The position numbers and the translations under genes were made by a program. DNA of 64,000 bases from positions 1,798,001 to 1,862,000 of the forward strand of contig OZ252002.1 of NCBI GenBank assembly GCA_965247265.1, given 5' to 3'. Positions 27,209 to 35,736 of this stretch are shown piece after piece. The notes under the pieces were generated by a model, which saw nothing but the letters and a program-made list of their open reading frames with translations, was not told where the DNA came from and made no database searches. This DNA comes from G965247265 sp965247265. GTDB lineage: Bacteria; Pseudomonadota; Gammaproteobacteria; UBA4575. The first letter of the stretch is position 1. The number at the start of each line of letters is the position of its first letter.

Positions 27209-27451
27209 ATGCCTAAGACAGTGAAACTATTTCAGCAAATGAAAGCCAATCCCAAAGCGGACTGGACGCCGGAAAATGTCAAAGCACTGGTCAAAGCATA
27301 TGATCTGATGTTGCGACAACGCGGTACGAGCCATGCTGTGATTACCAACCGTTTAGGCAACCATTTGAGTGTGCCTATGCACAAACCGATTAAACCAGTT
27401 TACATAAGACGCCTAGTAAAATTAATTGAGGAACAGACCCATGAACTTTGA
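27209..27451 (+). CDS. hicA: HicA-type mRNA interferase toxin
   Basis: 80-aa protein with KADWTPENVKALVKAY, the catalytic-His segment RQRGTSHAVITN and HKPIKPVYIRRLVKLI, all typical of HicA. It would cleave mRNA when free of its antitoxin. No Shine-Dalgarno precedes the ATG. It overlaps hicB by 11 nt. Confidence 0.8.
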   Translation: MPKTVKLFQQMKANPKADWTPENVKALVKAYDLMLRQRGTSHAVITNRLGNHLSVPMHKPIKPVYIRRLVKLIEEQTHEL

Positions 27452-27782
27452 AGACTATTCCATTCAGATTGCGCCTTTGCCTGCCGATGAGGGTGGTGGA
27501 TTTCTGGTCTCATTCCCAGACCTTCCCGGATGCCTGGCCGATGGGGAGTCCATCGAGGAAGCCGTAGAGGAAGCGCGCGATGCTTTCACTGCCTGGATGA
27601 TGGCAGAACAAGAGGATAGGGGAACAATGCCAGCGCCTAAGAAGTACAGCGGACAGTTTGTACAACGCATTCCAAAAAGCCTGCACATGCGTTTGGCTAA
27701 ACGCGCACAAAGTGAGGGTGTGAGTTTAAATCAACTGACATCCACACTACTTGCACAAGGGCTAGAGCTGAGAACCGATTAG
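27441..27782 (+). CDS. hicB: HicB-type antitoxin
   Basis: 113-aa antitoxin: a HicB fold (GGGFLVSFPDLPGCLADGES, EEAVEEARDAFTAWM) followed by a ribbon-helix-helix DNA-binding part (FVQRIPKSLHMRLAKRAQSEG, VSLNQL). It neutralises HicA and represses its own promoter. ATG at 27441 chosen, just inside the hicA end. Confidence 0.88.
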   Translation: MNFEDYSIQIAPLPADEGGGFLVSFPDLPGCLADGESIEEAVEEARDAFTAWMMAEQEDRGTMPAPKKYSGQFVQRIPKSLHMRLAKRAQSEGVSLNQLTSTLLAQGLELRTD

Positions 27783-27785
27783 CGT

Positions 27786-28073
27786 GTGAGTAGGGCGCGG
27801 GCCATACATGAGCTTGAGACCAGCGGAAGCGATCTGATCCCTTCTGACATCATTGACCGTTTGTTTTTATCAGGCGAGAGCCCTTTGAAAATCTGGCGCG
27901 AGTTTCGGGGTCTCAAGGCAAGCGAGCTTGCCGAGATGGCCGGGGAAAGTAAAAGCTATATCTCGAAACTGGAGCATTCACGATCCCAGTTGATGAGGGC
28001 AGGGGCCGGTAAGGTGGCAAGGCTGGCCAAGGCTTTGGAAATTGGTACGGATCTGCTGGTTTTTTCTGAATGA
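27786..28073 (+). CDS. XRE-type HTH regulator / antitoxin-like
   Basis: 95-aa protein with a GTG start, LIPSDIIDRLFLSGESPLKIW and a helix-turn-helix (LKASELAEMAGESKSYISKLE). This type often serves as an antitoxin. It lies 3 nt after hicB and overlaps the next regulator by 4 nt. No toxin partner is visible next to it. Confidence 0.7.
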   Translation: MSRARAIHELETSGSDLIPSDIIDRLFLSGESPLKIWREFRGLKASELAEMAGESKSYISKLEHSRSQLMRAGAGKVARLAKALEIGTDLLVFSE

Positions 28074-28348
28074 CTGTTCTTGTCGATATGAAAAAAATCA
28101 CCTCATCAAGTGGGAATGTATTCGAGGATTTGGGTATCGCACCAGGTGAAGCTGCGAGCCTGAAAATTCGTGCTGGGCTAGCTCTGCAAATCCGAGCCTA
28201 TGTTGAAAAGCACAAACTAACCCAGGCAGTGGTTGCCAAAAGGCTAGGGATAACACAACCCAAAGTATCGGCGATATTAAGAGGCCAGGTTGATCAGTTC
28301 ACAATAGATTATCTGGTGAAGCAACTGGAAAAACTTGGACATAGCTGA
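28070..28348 (+). CDS. XRE-type HTH regulator / orphan antitoxin-like
   Basis: 92-aa protein with SSSGNVFEDLGIAPGEAASLKIRAGLALQI and a helix-turn-helix (LTQAVVAKRLGITQPKVSAIL), the layout of HigA-like antitoxins paired with phage Gp49-type toxins. The frame starts at ATG 28070 (ATGA overlap); ATG 28088 is an alternative. No toxin gene sits beside it. Confidence 0.7.
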   Translation: MTVLVDMKKITSSSGNVFEDLGIAPGEAASLKIRAGLALQIRAYVEKHKLTQAVVAKRLGITQPKVSAILRGQVDQFTIDYLVKQLEKLGHS

Positions 28349-28455
28349 TACTGCGGCTCTAATCAGTATAAGGACGGTTTGTTGGAATGGTATCCGAAAG
28401 CAAACAGCAAAGCGCGGGGCAAATAAATCTAGCAGACCATCAAAGAACTGAGCAT

Positions 28456-29868
28456 TCAATACTGTAATAATAACTGATACATTGGCTCACCCGTATAGGG
28501 ATCGGCCATGATAGGCATAACAGGCATTTGCTTATCGAAGTAATCATTGATCGACCAAAGTTGCATTCTTGGAAATTTCTGACCCTGTATTTCGATTTTC
28601 CCAAGATTCACAGTTTCACTTCTGGCATTCTTTGTCCGTACAGGATCAAGAGTGACAAAATAACCCATCGCAGCCTTGTCACGATTTGTAACGTGAATAA
28701 AATCACGAAGCAGGCCTAAATTAAAATGCCCGCCCTTGATCTGGGCTAATGCCAAGCGTGAATCATAGTTATCGGGTTTTGTTGCCAATGTTGCGCGGCC
28801 ATCTACGCCGCCATCAGCAACTTTTTTGGTGTTTGGGACAAAGCCAGGTAGCCTTGTAACTGCCCATGACTCAAACTCAAAAGGCTGTTCACTCGCTAGT
28901 TTTTTCGCAGACGCAAGATCATAAGGGATTCCACGTATGGGTATATTAGGGTCATTGAAACGTTTATCTTTGATGAGGTCGATGGCAAAGGAAGATATGT
29001 CTATTCCCACCCATCTTCTCTTAAGACGTCTTGCTGCATCAATCCCTGTTCCACAACCGCAGAATGGATCAAGCACCAGATCATTCTCATTGGAACTGGC
29101 TTTAATGATTCGTTCCAGTAGAGCTAATGGCTTTTGAGTGGGGTAGCCAAGGTATTCTTTGGAATTTCCTTTAAGCGGAGAGATACCTATCCAGCTTTCA
29201 GGAAACTTCCCTTTTTCATCCAGTTGCACTGTTCCCTCTGCAACCTTCGATGCATTAGCAGCGTATCCTTCCCGTTCTTTACTAGACGCGGCATAAGGTT
29301 GCCTAATCAGGTCTGGATTGAATGTCCATTTACTTCCCTTTGAATACCAGAATATTGTGTCATGTACACGTGAAAGCTGTCTCTGGTTTGGGCAGATGGC
29401 CTGCTGTAACACCAGATCATCTCGTTTCTGAAATTCTTTCCGCCAAAAATGGCGTCCATAATAACTTTAATGTAATGGCTAGCTGTAGGATCGCAATGAT
29501 AGTAAATGGAGCCTGTAGACTTGAGAATTTGATGCATTTGTTCCAATCTCTCTGCCATGTAGGTCAAATAGGCCAACATGCCGGAACAGCCTAAAGTCCT
29601 GTGCAAGCCAACAATGGCATGGTGGGCAGGTCGAGCTGCTGCACCTTCAAACATAGCATAGCGATCTGCAGCCGCTTCATCCCATTGCCATGTGTCGTCA
29701 AAAGCACGATACTGCGCTTCGCCACCACCTTTTGCTTGAATACAGGATGTTGTAAGTAGCCTTGGAATTGAAAGGCGGGTCCAGATAGATCAGGTCAACC
29801 GTGGCATCGTCCCACCTTTTCATCCAATCCAGACAATCGCCGTAATATAGCGTATTTGAATCCAGCAC
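28456..29868 (-). pseudogene. DNA methyltransferase with Mrr-like tail, two frameshifts
   Basis: GTG at 29868 after AGGGGA opens TLYYGDCLDWMKRW and the motif IV DLIYLDPPFNS. The frame breaks at an extra A near 29735 and again near 29372. The last part keeps motif I (VLDPFCGCGTGIDAARRL) and a C-terminal domain with GVDGRATL and AQIKGG, like an Mrr-type nuclease domain. It is a decayed paralogue of the intact gene at 59094-60710. Confidence 0.85.
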
Positions 29869-30013
29869 TACTGTCCCCTTATTGTTTTTCTATTTATGGC
29901 ATCCGGAAATGCACTAACACTAAATATACTAAATTGCACAGAACCAAGAAGAAACCCACTTGTATGGTTTGTCAAGCATAATAACGCCCTCGGAACCCTG
30001 AGGGACCCATCAT

Positions 30014-30072
30014 TACATTTTCTTAAAATTACAAATACTACTCTACCTTAAAATTACAAATACTACTCTACG
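30014..30072 (-). repeat. Two copies of the repressor-gene 3' end
   Basis: CTTAAAATTACAAATACTAC occurs twice in tandem here. It closely matches the 3' end of the repressor gene at 30650-30682. The copies flank the SNase segment. Confidence 0.6.
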
Positions 30073-30083
30073 CAGCATCATTC

Positions 30084-30170
30084 TCAAAGCCCGCCCGAAC
30101 CGCTTCGATTAACCACCCGGCCAATAATATTTATCTGATGAGCTTCAGTCTCATCCAGCTCTTCATTGCA
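30084..30170 (-). pseudogene. C-terminal fragment of another S24-type repressor
   Basis: The frame ends with DETEAHQINIIGRVVNRSG, resembling the C-terminal strand (IIGRVV) of LexA/CI-family repressors. It partly overlaps the SNase end. I infer a leftover of a replaced repressor allele. Confidence 0.4.
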
Positions 30171-30627
30171 TATACCGCCAATGTCTAGGATCATAAACTT
30201 TCGAATGACCCCACCTACCACGCTTTGCCTTGCGAGCCTCCTGTTCGATGTGCTTGTACCTGTCTCCGTATGCAGCGATGGCATGTCCGTTTCGAACAAG
30301 CCATTCCCCGACATCTTTGCCGTTGCAGGTTACGGTGCCTAATACGCGGCCATGCTTATCGTATCCTTCAACCGTGACTTTAATGTGCTTGCCGCCAATC
30401 TCTTGAACTAATGCACTTTTGACGCGCCTTCCTTCATTAAACCAGTAACCGTCTTGGTGCTCAGCTGGCTGGCGCCACTCGGGTGCATCGAGGCAGGCGA
30501 TACGTACTTCATACCCGGATACCCTTATCCCATCGGCGTCGGTTACGTATGCCTTGCCAGTGATCGTGTCTCTAAGCCGTTTCTCGGACAGCCATTTAAA
30601 GAGCGAGATAAATAGTTTTCTGGTCAC
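30163..30627 (-). CDS. Staphylococcal nuclease-like (SNase/thermonuclease) protein
   Basis: 154-aa protein with ACLDAPEWRQPAEHQDGYW (metal-binding Asp and Arg region), EGYDKHGRVLGTVTCNGKDV and NGHAIAAYGDRYKHIEQEAR, the SNase core. It would cut single- or double-stranded DNA or RNA with calcium. No clear signal peptide, so location is uncertain. It sits 20 bp after the CI gene and is bracketed by copies of the CI gene 3' end, as if inserted. Confidence 0.85.
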   Translation of the reverse strand: MTRKLFISLFKWLSEKRLRDTITGKAYVTDADGIRVSGYEVRIACLDAPEWRQPAEHQDGYWFNEGRRVKSALVQEIGGKHIKVTVEGYDKHGRVLGTVTCNGKDVGEWLVRNGHAIAAYGDRYKHIEQEARKAKRGRWGHSKVYDPRHWRYMQ

Positions 30628-30647
30628 GGTCGTGGGGAATCCTACGA

Positions 30648-31334
30648 TTACATTCTCTTAAAATTCCAAATACCCACTACACGGCTGAGTACAGAAAGCT
30701 CATGTGTTCCGGTTGATTCTATGGCCTGTGGTGAATAGCGTTCATTGTCACTAATCATTAACAGCGATCCGTCTATATTTCGCTGAAATCGCTTGACGTA
30801 AAGCTCCTTATCCAGGGTTACGACATACACCGCATCAATCTCAATTACACGAATACCCGTATCAACAAACAAAACGGCACCATGCACAAACGTCGGTTCC
30901 ATGGAATCTCCAAGACCTGTCATGACAGCAAGGTTTTCAGGTGAGGTGATAACAGGCAGGTTTTCCCGCACCCAACTTTTGCTTACTGAGACATGCGAAA
31001 TGATACCGTCATGGTCTAAATCATCGGGTATCCCACTGCCCATTGATGCTGTTGCATTGAAGCGCGGGATGTCAATGGCATCCTCTGAGGAGCTGAGTGC
31101 TTGAGGGTCATGAGGTGGGGTGGTTTCTATAGGAACAAATTGTGCTTTTCTCAATGGGCCTGGCTCACATTGGGCCAAAGCTGCTGCATCTAAAAGGTAC
31201 TCACTAGGAATACCTCTGGATCTCCAGTTATTATATTTCTGAGAATATATCCCTAAGGCCTTAAACAGCTTTGCTCGATTAATGCCTAGTTCCTTTAGGC
31301 GCTTTTCAAAAACTTTTATTTGCTTAGTTACCAT
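30648..31334 (-). CDS. Phage CI-type repressor with S24 peptidase domain
   Basis: About 228-aa repressor. The N-terminal helix-turn-helix spans residues 5-50 (KVFEKRLKELGINRAKLFKAL). The LexA-like C-terminal domain has the Ser in LGDSMEPTF and the Lys in LYVKRFQ, so it can self-cleave when RecA is active. ATG at 31334 chosen; it overlaps the first operator. It should hold the prophage silent from the operators at 27.05 and 31.33-31.41 kb. Confidence 0.9.
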   Translation of the reverse strand: MVTKQIKVFEKRLKELGINRAKLFKALGIYSQKYNNWRSRGIPSEYLLDAAALAQCEPGPLRKAQFVPIETTPPHDPQALSSSEDAIDIPRFNATASMGSGIPDDLDHDGIISHVSVSKSWVRENLPVITSPENLAVMTGLGDSMEPTFVHGAVLFVDTGIRVIEIDAVYVVTLDKELYVKRFQRNIDGSLLMISDNERYSPQAIESTGTHELSVLSRVVGIWNFKRM

Positions 31335-31410
31335 AAACAAAGAGTTTATATGGATTTTGCTATGTAAAGCATCAAACAAATTGTTTGCATATTATAAACA
31401 TAACGTTTAT
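31333..31410. promoter_or_regulatory. Three repressor operators of the lysogeny switch
   Basis: ATAAAC-N5-GTTTAT at 31333-31349, CAAAC-N5-GTTTG at 31373-31387 and ATAAAC-N5-GTTTAT at 31394-31410. They lie between the divergent CI and Cro-like genes. Confidence 0.8.
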
Positions 31411-31419
31411 ATTTGGGGA

Positions 31420-31629
31420 ATGTCAGGATTAACCAAAGCTATAGATTATTTCGGTAGCCAGACATTGATGGCAGAAAAACTTGGGTTGCGATCTTCAATG
31501 GCTATATCTCAATGGAAAAAACGTGGTGTTCCAATCAAGCGCGCAATTCAAATAGAGGAACTAACAAAAGGTGCTATCACGCGCCAACAACTTTGCCCTG
31601 ACTTTCCATGGGAACCGGTCGCCGCATGA
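31420..31629 (+). CDS. Cro-like repressor
   Basis: 69-aa protein with a helix-turn-helix (SQTLMAEKLGLRSSMAISQW) of the YdaS/Cro type and the ending DFPWEPVAA seen in such regulators. It is divergent from CI across three operators, the usual position for Cro. It would favour the lytic programme by blocking the CI promoter. Confidence 0.82.
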   Translation: MSGLTKAIDYFGSQTLMAEKLGLRSSMAISQWKKRGVPIKRAIQIEELTKGAITRQQLCPDFPWEPVAA

Positions 31630-31719
31630 TTCCCAGTGCACATTACTCCTCCCTTGTTAATACAAGGAGCCTGGCGCGTGTTCCCCAGGGCGCGTGCCTT
31701 TTTTACACGAGGGCAGGGC

Positions 31720-31926
31720 ATGAGGCCTCTTAAAGAGTTTGAAGTAAAAACCGCGTTGTCTGAAGCCCATTTCAAGGCCATGAAGGAAGTCCTGGAAGCC
31801 AACGGCATGACACAAGCAGGCTATATCCGACATTTAATTCTCCGTGATATCTATCAGTCACAGGAATTAGTGTCACAGATGACGGCAATTGCCAAAAGGG
31901 CGAAAAATGGCAGAAAACCGGTCTGA
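31720..31926 (+). CDS. Small ribbon-helix-helix-like protein
   Basis: 68-aa protein: LKEFEVKTALSEAHFKAMKE followed by ANGMTQAGYIRHLILRDIYQ, a strand-helix-helix pattern like Arc/MetJ regulators. ATG at 31720 chosen after AGGGCAGG; a longer frame upstream looks non-coding. Early phage regulator by position. Confidence 0.55.
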   Translation: MRPLKEFEVKTALSEAHFKAMKEVLEANGMTQAGYIRHLILRDIYQSQELVSQMTAIAKRAKNGRKPV

Positions 31927-31984
31927 ATCAGTTTTGTGCTCGTTAATCCACTGGAACGCGCAAGCGTCACACTACAACGATGTG

Positions 31985-32293
31985 TTATGCAGCTAGTTTT
32001 TTCACAATACCAGGGTGTTTTAAGGCGATACGCATCAGACATTGTACGCCACCTGGTGGCGCAAAACGTCCTTGTTCCCAGTCACGAACAGTGCCTACCG
32101 GCGTGTTAATGAGCGCGGCAAACTTACTTTGTGACAACCCCAGCTTATTACGTGCTGCACGTACCAAGATCTGTTCGGGTTTGTGGACGCTGGCATATTT
32201 TTGCGCGTTCATTTCCTGTAAGGATTCGCGCAAACCAGGAATCGCCTGTCCAGCGTCGTCTTCAATCGCTTTGGCAATTTTTTCGAGATTCAT
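31985..32293 (-). CDS. NadS-family HTH antitoxin
   Basis: 102-aa protein with NKLGLSQSKFAALINTPVGT and VRDWEQGRFAPPGG, the helix-turn-helix of NadS/HigA-like antitoxins. It directly follows the toxin-like gene on the same strand (1-nt gap). It should neutralise the toxin and repress the pair. Confidence 0.82.
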   Translation of the reverse strand: MNLEKIAKAIEDDAGQAIPGLRESLQEMNAQKYASVHKPEQILVRAARNKLGLSQSKFAALINTPVGTVRDWEQGRFAPPGGVQCLMRIALKHPGIVKKLAA

Positions 32294-32294
32294 G

Positions 32295-32588
32295 TTATTT
32301 CACCTCTTCAATCTGTTTGGCGGAAATACTGCTTTTGTCGGATTTACGGTAGATGGCGATCAGCAACAAGCATGTATGATCAATATTAAAATAAATGATT
32401 CGCGCGCCACCTCGTTTACCTTTCCCAGTGATGTTCCAGCGTACCTTTCTTGCACCATCGGCACCTGGGACGACATCACCTGCATAGGGGTTTTGCGAGA
32501 TCCAGTCAATGAAAGCAAGACGTTCATCTTCTGTCCAAATCTTCTTGGCTTGCTTTTGAAACTCGTGGGTCTCTATTACTGTTTTCAT
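32295..32588 (-). CDS. RelE/HigB-like toxin
   Basis: About 97-aa protein with FQKQAKKIWTEDERLAFIDW, GARKVRWNITGKGKRGGARIIYFN and a terminal basic segment, matching RelE/ParE-superfamily toxins that pair with NadS. ATG at 32588 chosen because the extra upstream residues look unrelated. Inserted leftward inside a rightward phage region, so it is a moron pair. Confidence 0.82.
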   Translation of the reverse strand: MKTVIETHEFQKQAKKIWTEDERLAFIDWISQNPYAGDVVPGADGARKVRWNITGKGKRGGARIIYFNIDHTCLLLIAIYRKSDKSSISAKQIEEVK

Positions 32589-32647
32589 GCGGTAAGTATA
32601 CGGGAATCCCATATACTTATCAAGTCAGACCACATGGTTTTTTGTCT

Positions 32648-33010
32648 ATGATCAAAGAAGCCATCTCACAAGAAGTAATCGATAGCTGCAAGTTGCCGCC
32701 GGTTACAAAAAAACATGCACCGCAGTCATCTCATGAGGCGGAACGACAATTTACGCAAAGCGGCAGGCGAGCCGCCATCATTGAGATGGTAGCCAATGCC
32801 GTGCGCGATTATCCAGGTTGTACCGCAGCCGAGCTCGCAGCAAAACCCGAATTGAAATACTGCTCTAAGTATCCACTGAATACCGTTCGCAGTCGGTTGT
32901 CCGAATTACTGGATGAGCGTTATCCGCCTGAGCGACGGGTTCGCCATAGTGCCGGGGCCCGCAAATGCAACGTACACGGCACCATGCAGGTGACCTGGTG
33001 GGCGGTGTGA
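32648..33010 (+). CDS. Phage hypothetical protein, winged-helix-like
   Basis: 120-aa protein; AAIIEMVANAVRDYPGCTAAELAA followed by LNTVRSRLSELLDE suggests a winged helix. ATG at 32648 preferred over TTG at 32642. Early rightward phage gene of unknown role. Confidence 0.55.
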   Translation: MIKEAISQEVIDSCKLPPVTKKHAPQSSHEAERQFTQSGRRAAIIEMVANAVRDYPGCTAAELAAKPELKYCSKYPLNTVRSRLSELLDERYPPERRVRHSAGARKCNVHGTMQVTWWAV

Positions 33011-33102
33011 CCCGAATCCAATCCAGGATGATTGAAGAGATATACAGGTATGAGCATGCCCTAGTGATCGGGCGATTTTTACAGTAAACGAGGAGAAGAA
33101 AT

Positions 33103-33504
33103 ATGACACAAGAACTAGTCGCTGATTTTATGTTTGGTGAATTACGCGATGCGCTGCTCACTGAAATCAAGGCACTGGGTAATCCGTGGCCGATGATGCC
33201 GCAACAGGAGCAGGATGAAGTCATTGAACGTATCGATGGGCAAGTCAAAGATGTCATCGAACGTGCCGCCGACACCCTGGCGGCACATGAATTTCCCATC
33301 ATTGCAGGACAACTGGACACCATCACCATCAAGGACGGTATTAAGGCGGTGATCAAGGTGCCGATGCATGAAAAGCAACGTTACGAGCTGGTGGATGCGG
33401 TCGGCAGCAAAATCCGCCTGGTGGTGGTGGATACGGAGCAGTTCATAGGTGGCGGTGAAATCACATCCGACTCCGACCAGCATGAACTGCCTTTACAGGA
33501 GTAG
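33103..33504 (+). CDS. Phage hypothetical protein
   Basis: 133-aa acidic protein (MTQELVADFMFGELRDALLT), with VDGQ- and HEFPIIAGQLDTITIKDG-like segments seen in proteins near phage replication genes. AGGAG before the ATG. Function unknown. Confidence 0.6.
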   Translation: MTQELVADFMFGELRDALLTEIKALGNPWPMMPQQEQDEVIERIDGQVKDVIERAADTLAAHEFPIIAGQLDTITIKDGIKAVIKVPMHEKQRYELVDAVGSKIRLVVVDTEQFIGGGEITSDSDQHELPLQE

Positions 33505-33577
33505 AGGCGAATGGGCAACAAATTTCCCATGATGCCGATGTGGTGTACTGTCAAATAACTAAAAAAGGAGATTAAAA

Positions 33578-33793
33578 ATGTCTGATGATGATTTTTGGAA
33601 TAAAGATAAAGCCCATGTAATTGTTGAAAATGTTGATCCGGTCGCAGTTTATATCAATACGGATGGCAATATTGTAATTCGGCAGAAGGACGGCCCATAC
33701 GACGGAGTTGATAGCATCGTTGTAATTCCGCCTGAAAATGCACGGTCGGTCGCTGAGGCCATCAGTGCTGCCCTGGAGGAGGCCACTAAATGA
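33578..33793 (+). CDS. Phage hypothetical protein
   Basis: 71-aa protein preceded by AAGGAG. It contains VYINTDGNIVIRQ and ends in AISAALEEATK. It overlaps the replication gene by 4 nt. Function unknown. Confidence 0.6.
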   Translation: MSDDDFWNKDKAHVIVENVDPVAVYINTDGNIVIRQKDGPYDGVDSIVVIPPENARSVAEAISAALEEATK

Positions 33794-34794
33794 GCTATGC
33801 AAAGATCTACGAGGAGTATTGGGACGGTGAGAAAATCCAGCCGCTAAGTGACCGTGCGGCGTTGCTTGGCCTATATATTCTGACTGGTGGGCATCGCAAT
33901 GCGATCGGCTGTTTTCGTCTTGGTAAAGGGGCAATCTCTGACCACCCGCGCTTTGGACGATGGGGTATCGAAGAAGTATCGAAGGCCCTGGATGAACTCG
34001 AAGAGACCGGCTTCCTTGTGCGTGACGAGCAAACTGGTTGGATACTTATTGTCAATTATCTGAATAAGGATCCGATTAACGGCATTAATGCTGCTGCCCA
34101 TGCCGTTACACTGGCTGCTAGTGTTCCCATAAAATCAAAAGTATATCAACAACTTTACGACATTTTAGCGCCGCAGCTTCAAGCCTATTCGGATAGGCTT
34201 TCCGAAAAGAACGGATTCCCTCTCGAACCCCCTTCGAAGGAGGTTACTAAGGGGGTTGGCAAGGGGGTTGGCAAGGGGGTTGGTAAGGGGGTTGGTAAGG
34301 GTATTCGAACTCCTGAACCTGAACCAGAACCTGTACCTGAACCAATAAGAGAGAGAGGCGCTAACGCGCCTTCGCCCCCAAGCTCTCAAATTGAAAAATC
34401 TTTACCCAAAGACTTGTCCGCCCAAGACCCACCCAAGGCAGACGTTGTGACACGCTTGCCCAACCCCCGGCGAGGCACTCGTTTACCGGAGGACTGGAAG
34501 CTGTCCAGAGAATACATTGAATGGGCCGGTGCTAATTCCAGACTCACCGATGAGCAGATTGATACCGAGGGCATCAAGTTTCACAACTACTGGACATCGA
34601 AGGCCGGTAAAGATGCAACCAAACTGAATTGGTTTAAAACCTGGCAGAACTGGATCCTGAAAGCAGATGAGTATGCAAAAAATAAACCCAACGGAAGTAG
34701 TCATGAGTCTGCAGCAGAACGCGGCACGCGAAAATCATTCGAGTGGTTGCAGGAGCAAAAACGAAAAGAACAGCAAAGCGCAGGTAAGCACTGA
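33790..34794 (+). CDS. Phage replisome organiser / DnaT-like protein
   Basis: 334-aa protein: an N-terminal winged-helix part (DEERLEETGF-like EELEETGFLVRDEQ, WILIVNYLNKDP), a low-complexity linker of repeated KGVG units and EPEP, and a C-terminal DnaT-like DNA-binding part (FHNYWTSKAGKDATK, WFKTWQNWI). It likely recruits the replicative helicase at the phage origin with the lambda P-like protein. The linker DNA has four runs of five G. Confidence 0.8.
   Translation: MSYAKIYEEYWDGEKIQPLSDRAALLGLYILTGGHRNAIGCFRLGKGAISDHPRFGRWGIEEVSKALDELEETGFLVRDEQTGWILIVNYLNKDPINGINAAAHAVTLAASVPIKSKVYQQLYDILAPQLQAYSDRLSEKNGFPLEPPSKEVTKGVGKGVGKGVGKGVGKGIRTPEPEPEPVPEPIRERGANAPSPPSSQIEKSLPKDLSAQDPPKADVVTRLPNPRRGTRLPEDWKLSREYIEWAGANSRLTDEQIDTEGIKFHNYWTSKAGKDATKLNWFKTWQNWILKADEYAKNKPNGSSHESAAERGTRKSFEWLQEQKRKEQQSAGKH
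34251..34301 (+). repeat. 12-bp tandem repeat with G-quadruplex potential
   Basis: AAGGGGGTTGGC/T repeats about four times in frame, giving G5 runs at 34251, 34263, 34275 and 34287. It encodes KGVG repeats in the replication protein linker. Confidence 0.75.
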
Positions 34795-35131
34795 GGACAT
34801 TGCGAAATTCTGGGCATACATGTTTCAAATTTTCGGGCCGACCTGGAAGGAATACGGTGATCAACCCAGTGTCATGTGGGTCAACCAGATGCAGCAGCTC
34901 AGCAAAGCGGAATTGGATCGGGGTGTGAAAACCATTCTGGAACTGGCTCTGGATTTCCCACCGAACTTACCGAAGTTTATGTCGTACTGCATGAATGACA
35001 GACCACATGATGTTGGCAGAACCAACTTAGGCACGAGTATGCCGGTGAATTATCAAAGACCCGCATTGTCACCGGGGAAAGTCAAGTCCGTTGCTGAATG
35101 CAGGAAAGAGTTACGAGAGCTTTGCAAATGA
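34703..35131 (+). CDS. Lambda P-like helicase loader
   Basis: About 142-aa protein. FWAYMFQIFGPTWKEYGDQP and ELALDFPPNLPKFMSYC match the core of phage P-type replication proteins that load the DnaB helicase. ATG at 34703 chosen after GGAAG; it overlaps the DnaT-like gene by about 90 nt. Confidence 0.75.
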   Translation: MSLQQNAARENHSSGCRSKNEKNSKAQVSTEDIAKFWAYMFQIFGPTWKEYGDQPSVMWVNQMQQLSKAELDRGVKTILELALDFPPNLPKFMSYCMNDRPHDVGRTNLGTSMPVNYQRPALSPGKVKSVAECRKELRELCK

Positions 35132-35448
35132 TTGTCACCGACCAGCAAAGCAATGAAAGCCTCTCGTTCATTCACAACAATGCCAGTCTGTCGGGTGCCT
35201 TGAAGGGCAAGATATATGCCTATGAGTATCAGCTCAAGGTCATCGAGGCCGAAGGCATGAAAGCCTCCGAAGGTGGTGCCGAGATTCGCAAAATGTATGC
35301 AAGATCAAGTGATGCGTACAAGCAGCTCGTCAATAAGATGAAAAGCGCACAGGAAACCTATCACGACATTGAATCACAAATCAGATTTCATTACGCATGC
35401 ATTGAATGCTGGCGAACCGAGTGTGCAAACCGGCGGGGGATTCAGTGA
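35128..35448 (+). CDS. Phage hypothetical protein
   Basis: 106-aa helical protein starting at an ATGA overlap with the helicase loader gene. SLSGALKGKIYAYEYQLKV and YKQLVNKMKSAQETY suggest a coiled coil. Unknown function. Confidence 0.55.
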   Translation: MIVTDQQSNESLSFIHNNASLSGALKGKIYAYEYQLKVIEAEGMKASEGGAEIRKMYARSSDAYKQLVNKMKSAQETYHDIESQIRFHYACIECWRTECANRRGIQ

Positions 35449-35719
35449 AGTGTTTACCCGGGTAGATGGCAATCAGGTTTGCATTACCAATGATTTACAG
35501 ATGCTGAGTTGTAGTGTGCAGGACTTATCAATGGTGGGGAGAGGGTGTCCTGACATTATCGTAGGCTTTCAGAACAAAAACTATTTGTTTGAAATCAAGA
35601 ACATCAAAGGAAAACTTAATCAAAGACAGCAACATTGGCACGCCTTATGGCAAGGGCAGGTGAGTGTCATACGTACCCTTGAAGATGCAATTGAAATTAT
35701 TGGCATAAAGATCAACTAG
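35369..35719 (+). CDS. VRR-NUC-like PD-(D/E)xK nuclease
   Basis: 116-aa protein with a TTG start. GRGCPDIIVGFQNKNYLFEI followed by KN gives the Asp and ExK residues of a VRR-NUC/resolvase-like nuclease, then LNQRQQHWHALW. It probably processes branched DNA in phage replication. It overlaps the previous gene by 80 nt. Confidence 0.75.
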   Translation: MNHKSDFITHALNAGEPSVQTGGGFSEVFTRVDGNQVCITNDLQMLSCSVQDLSMVGRGCPDIIVGFQNKNYLFEIKNIKGKLNQRQQHWHALWQGQVSVIRTLEDAIEIIGIKIN

Positions 35720-35736
35720 AGTAATTATGTATCACG

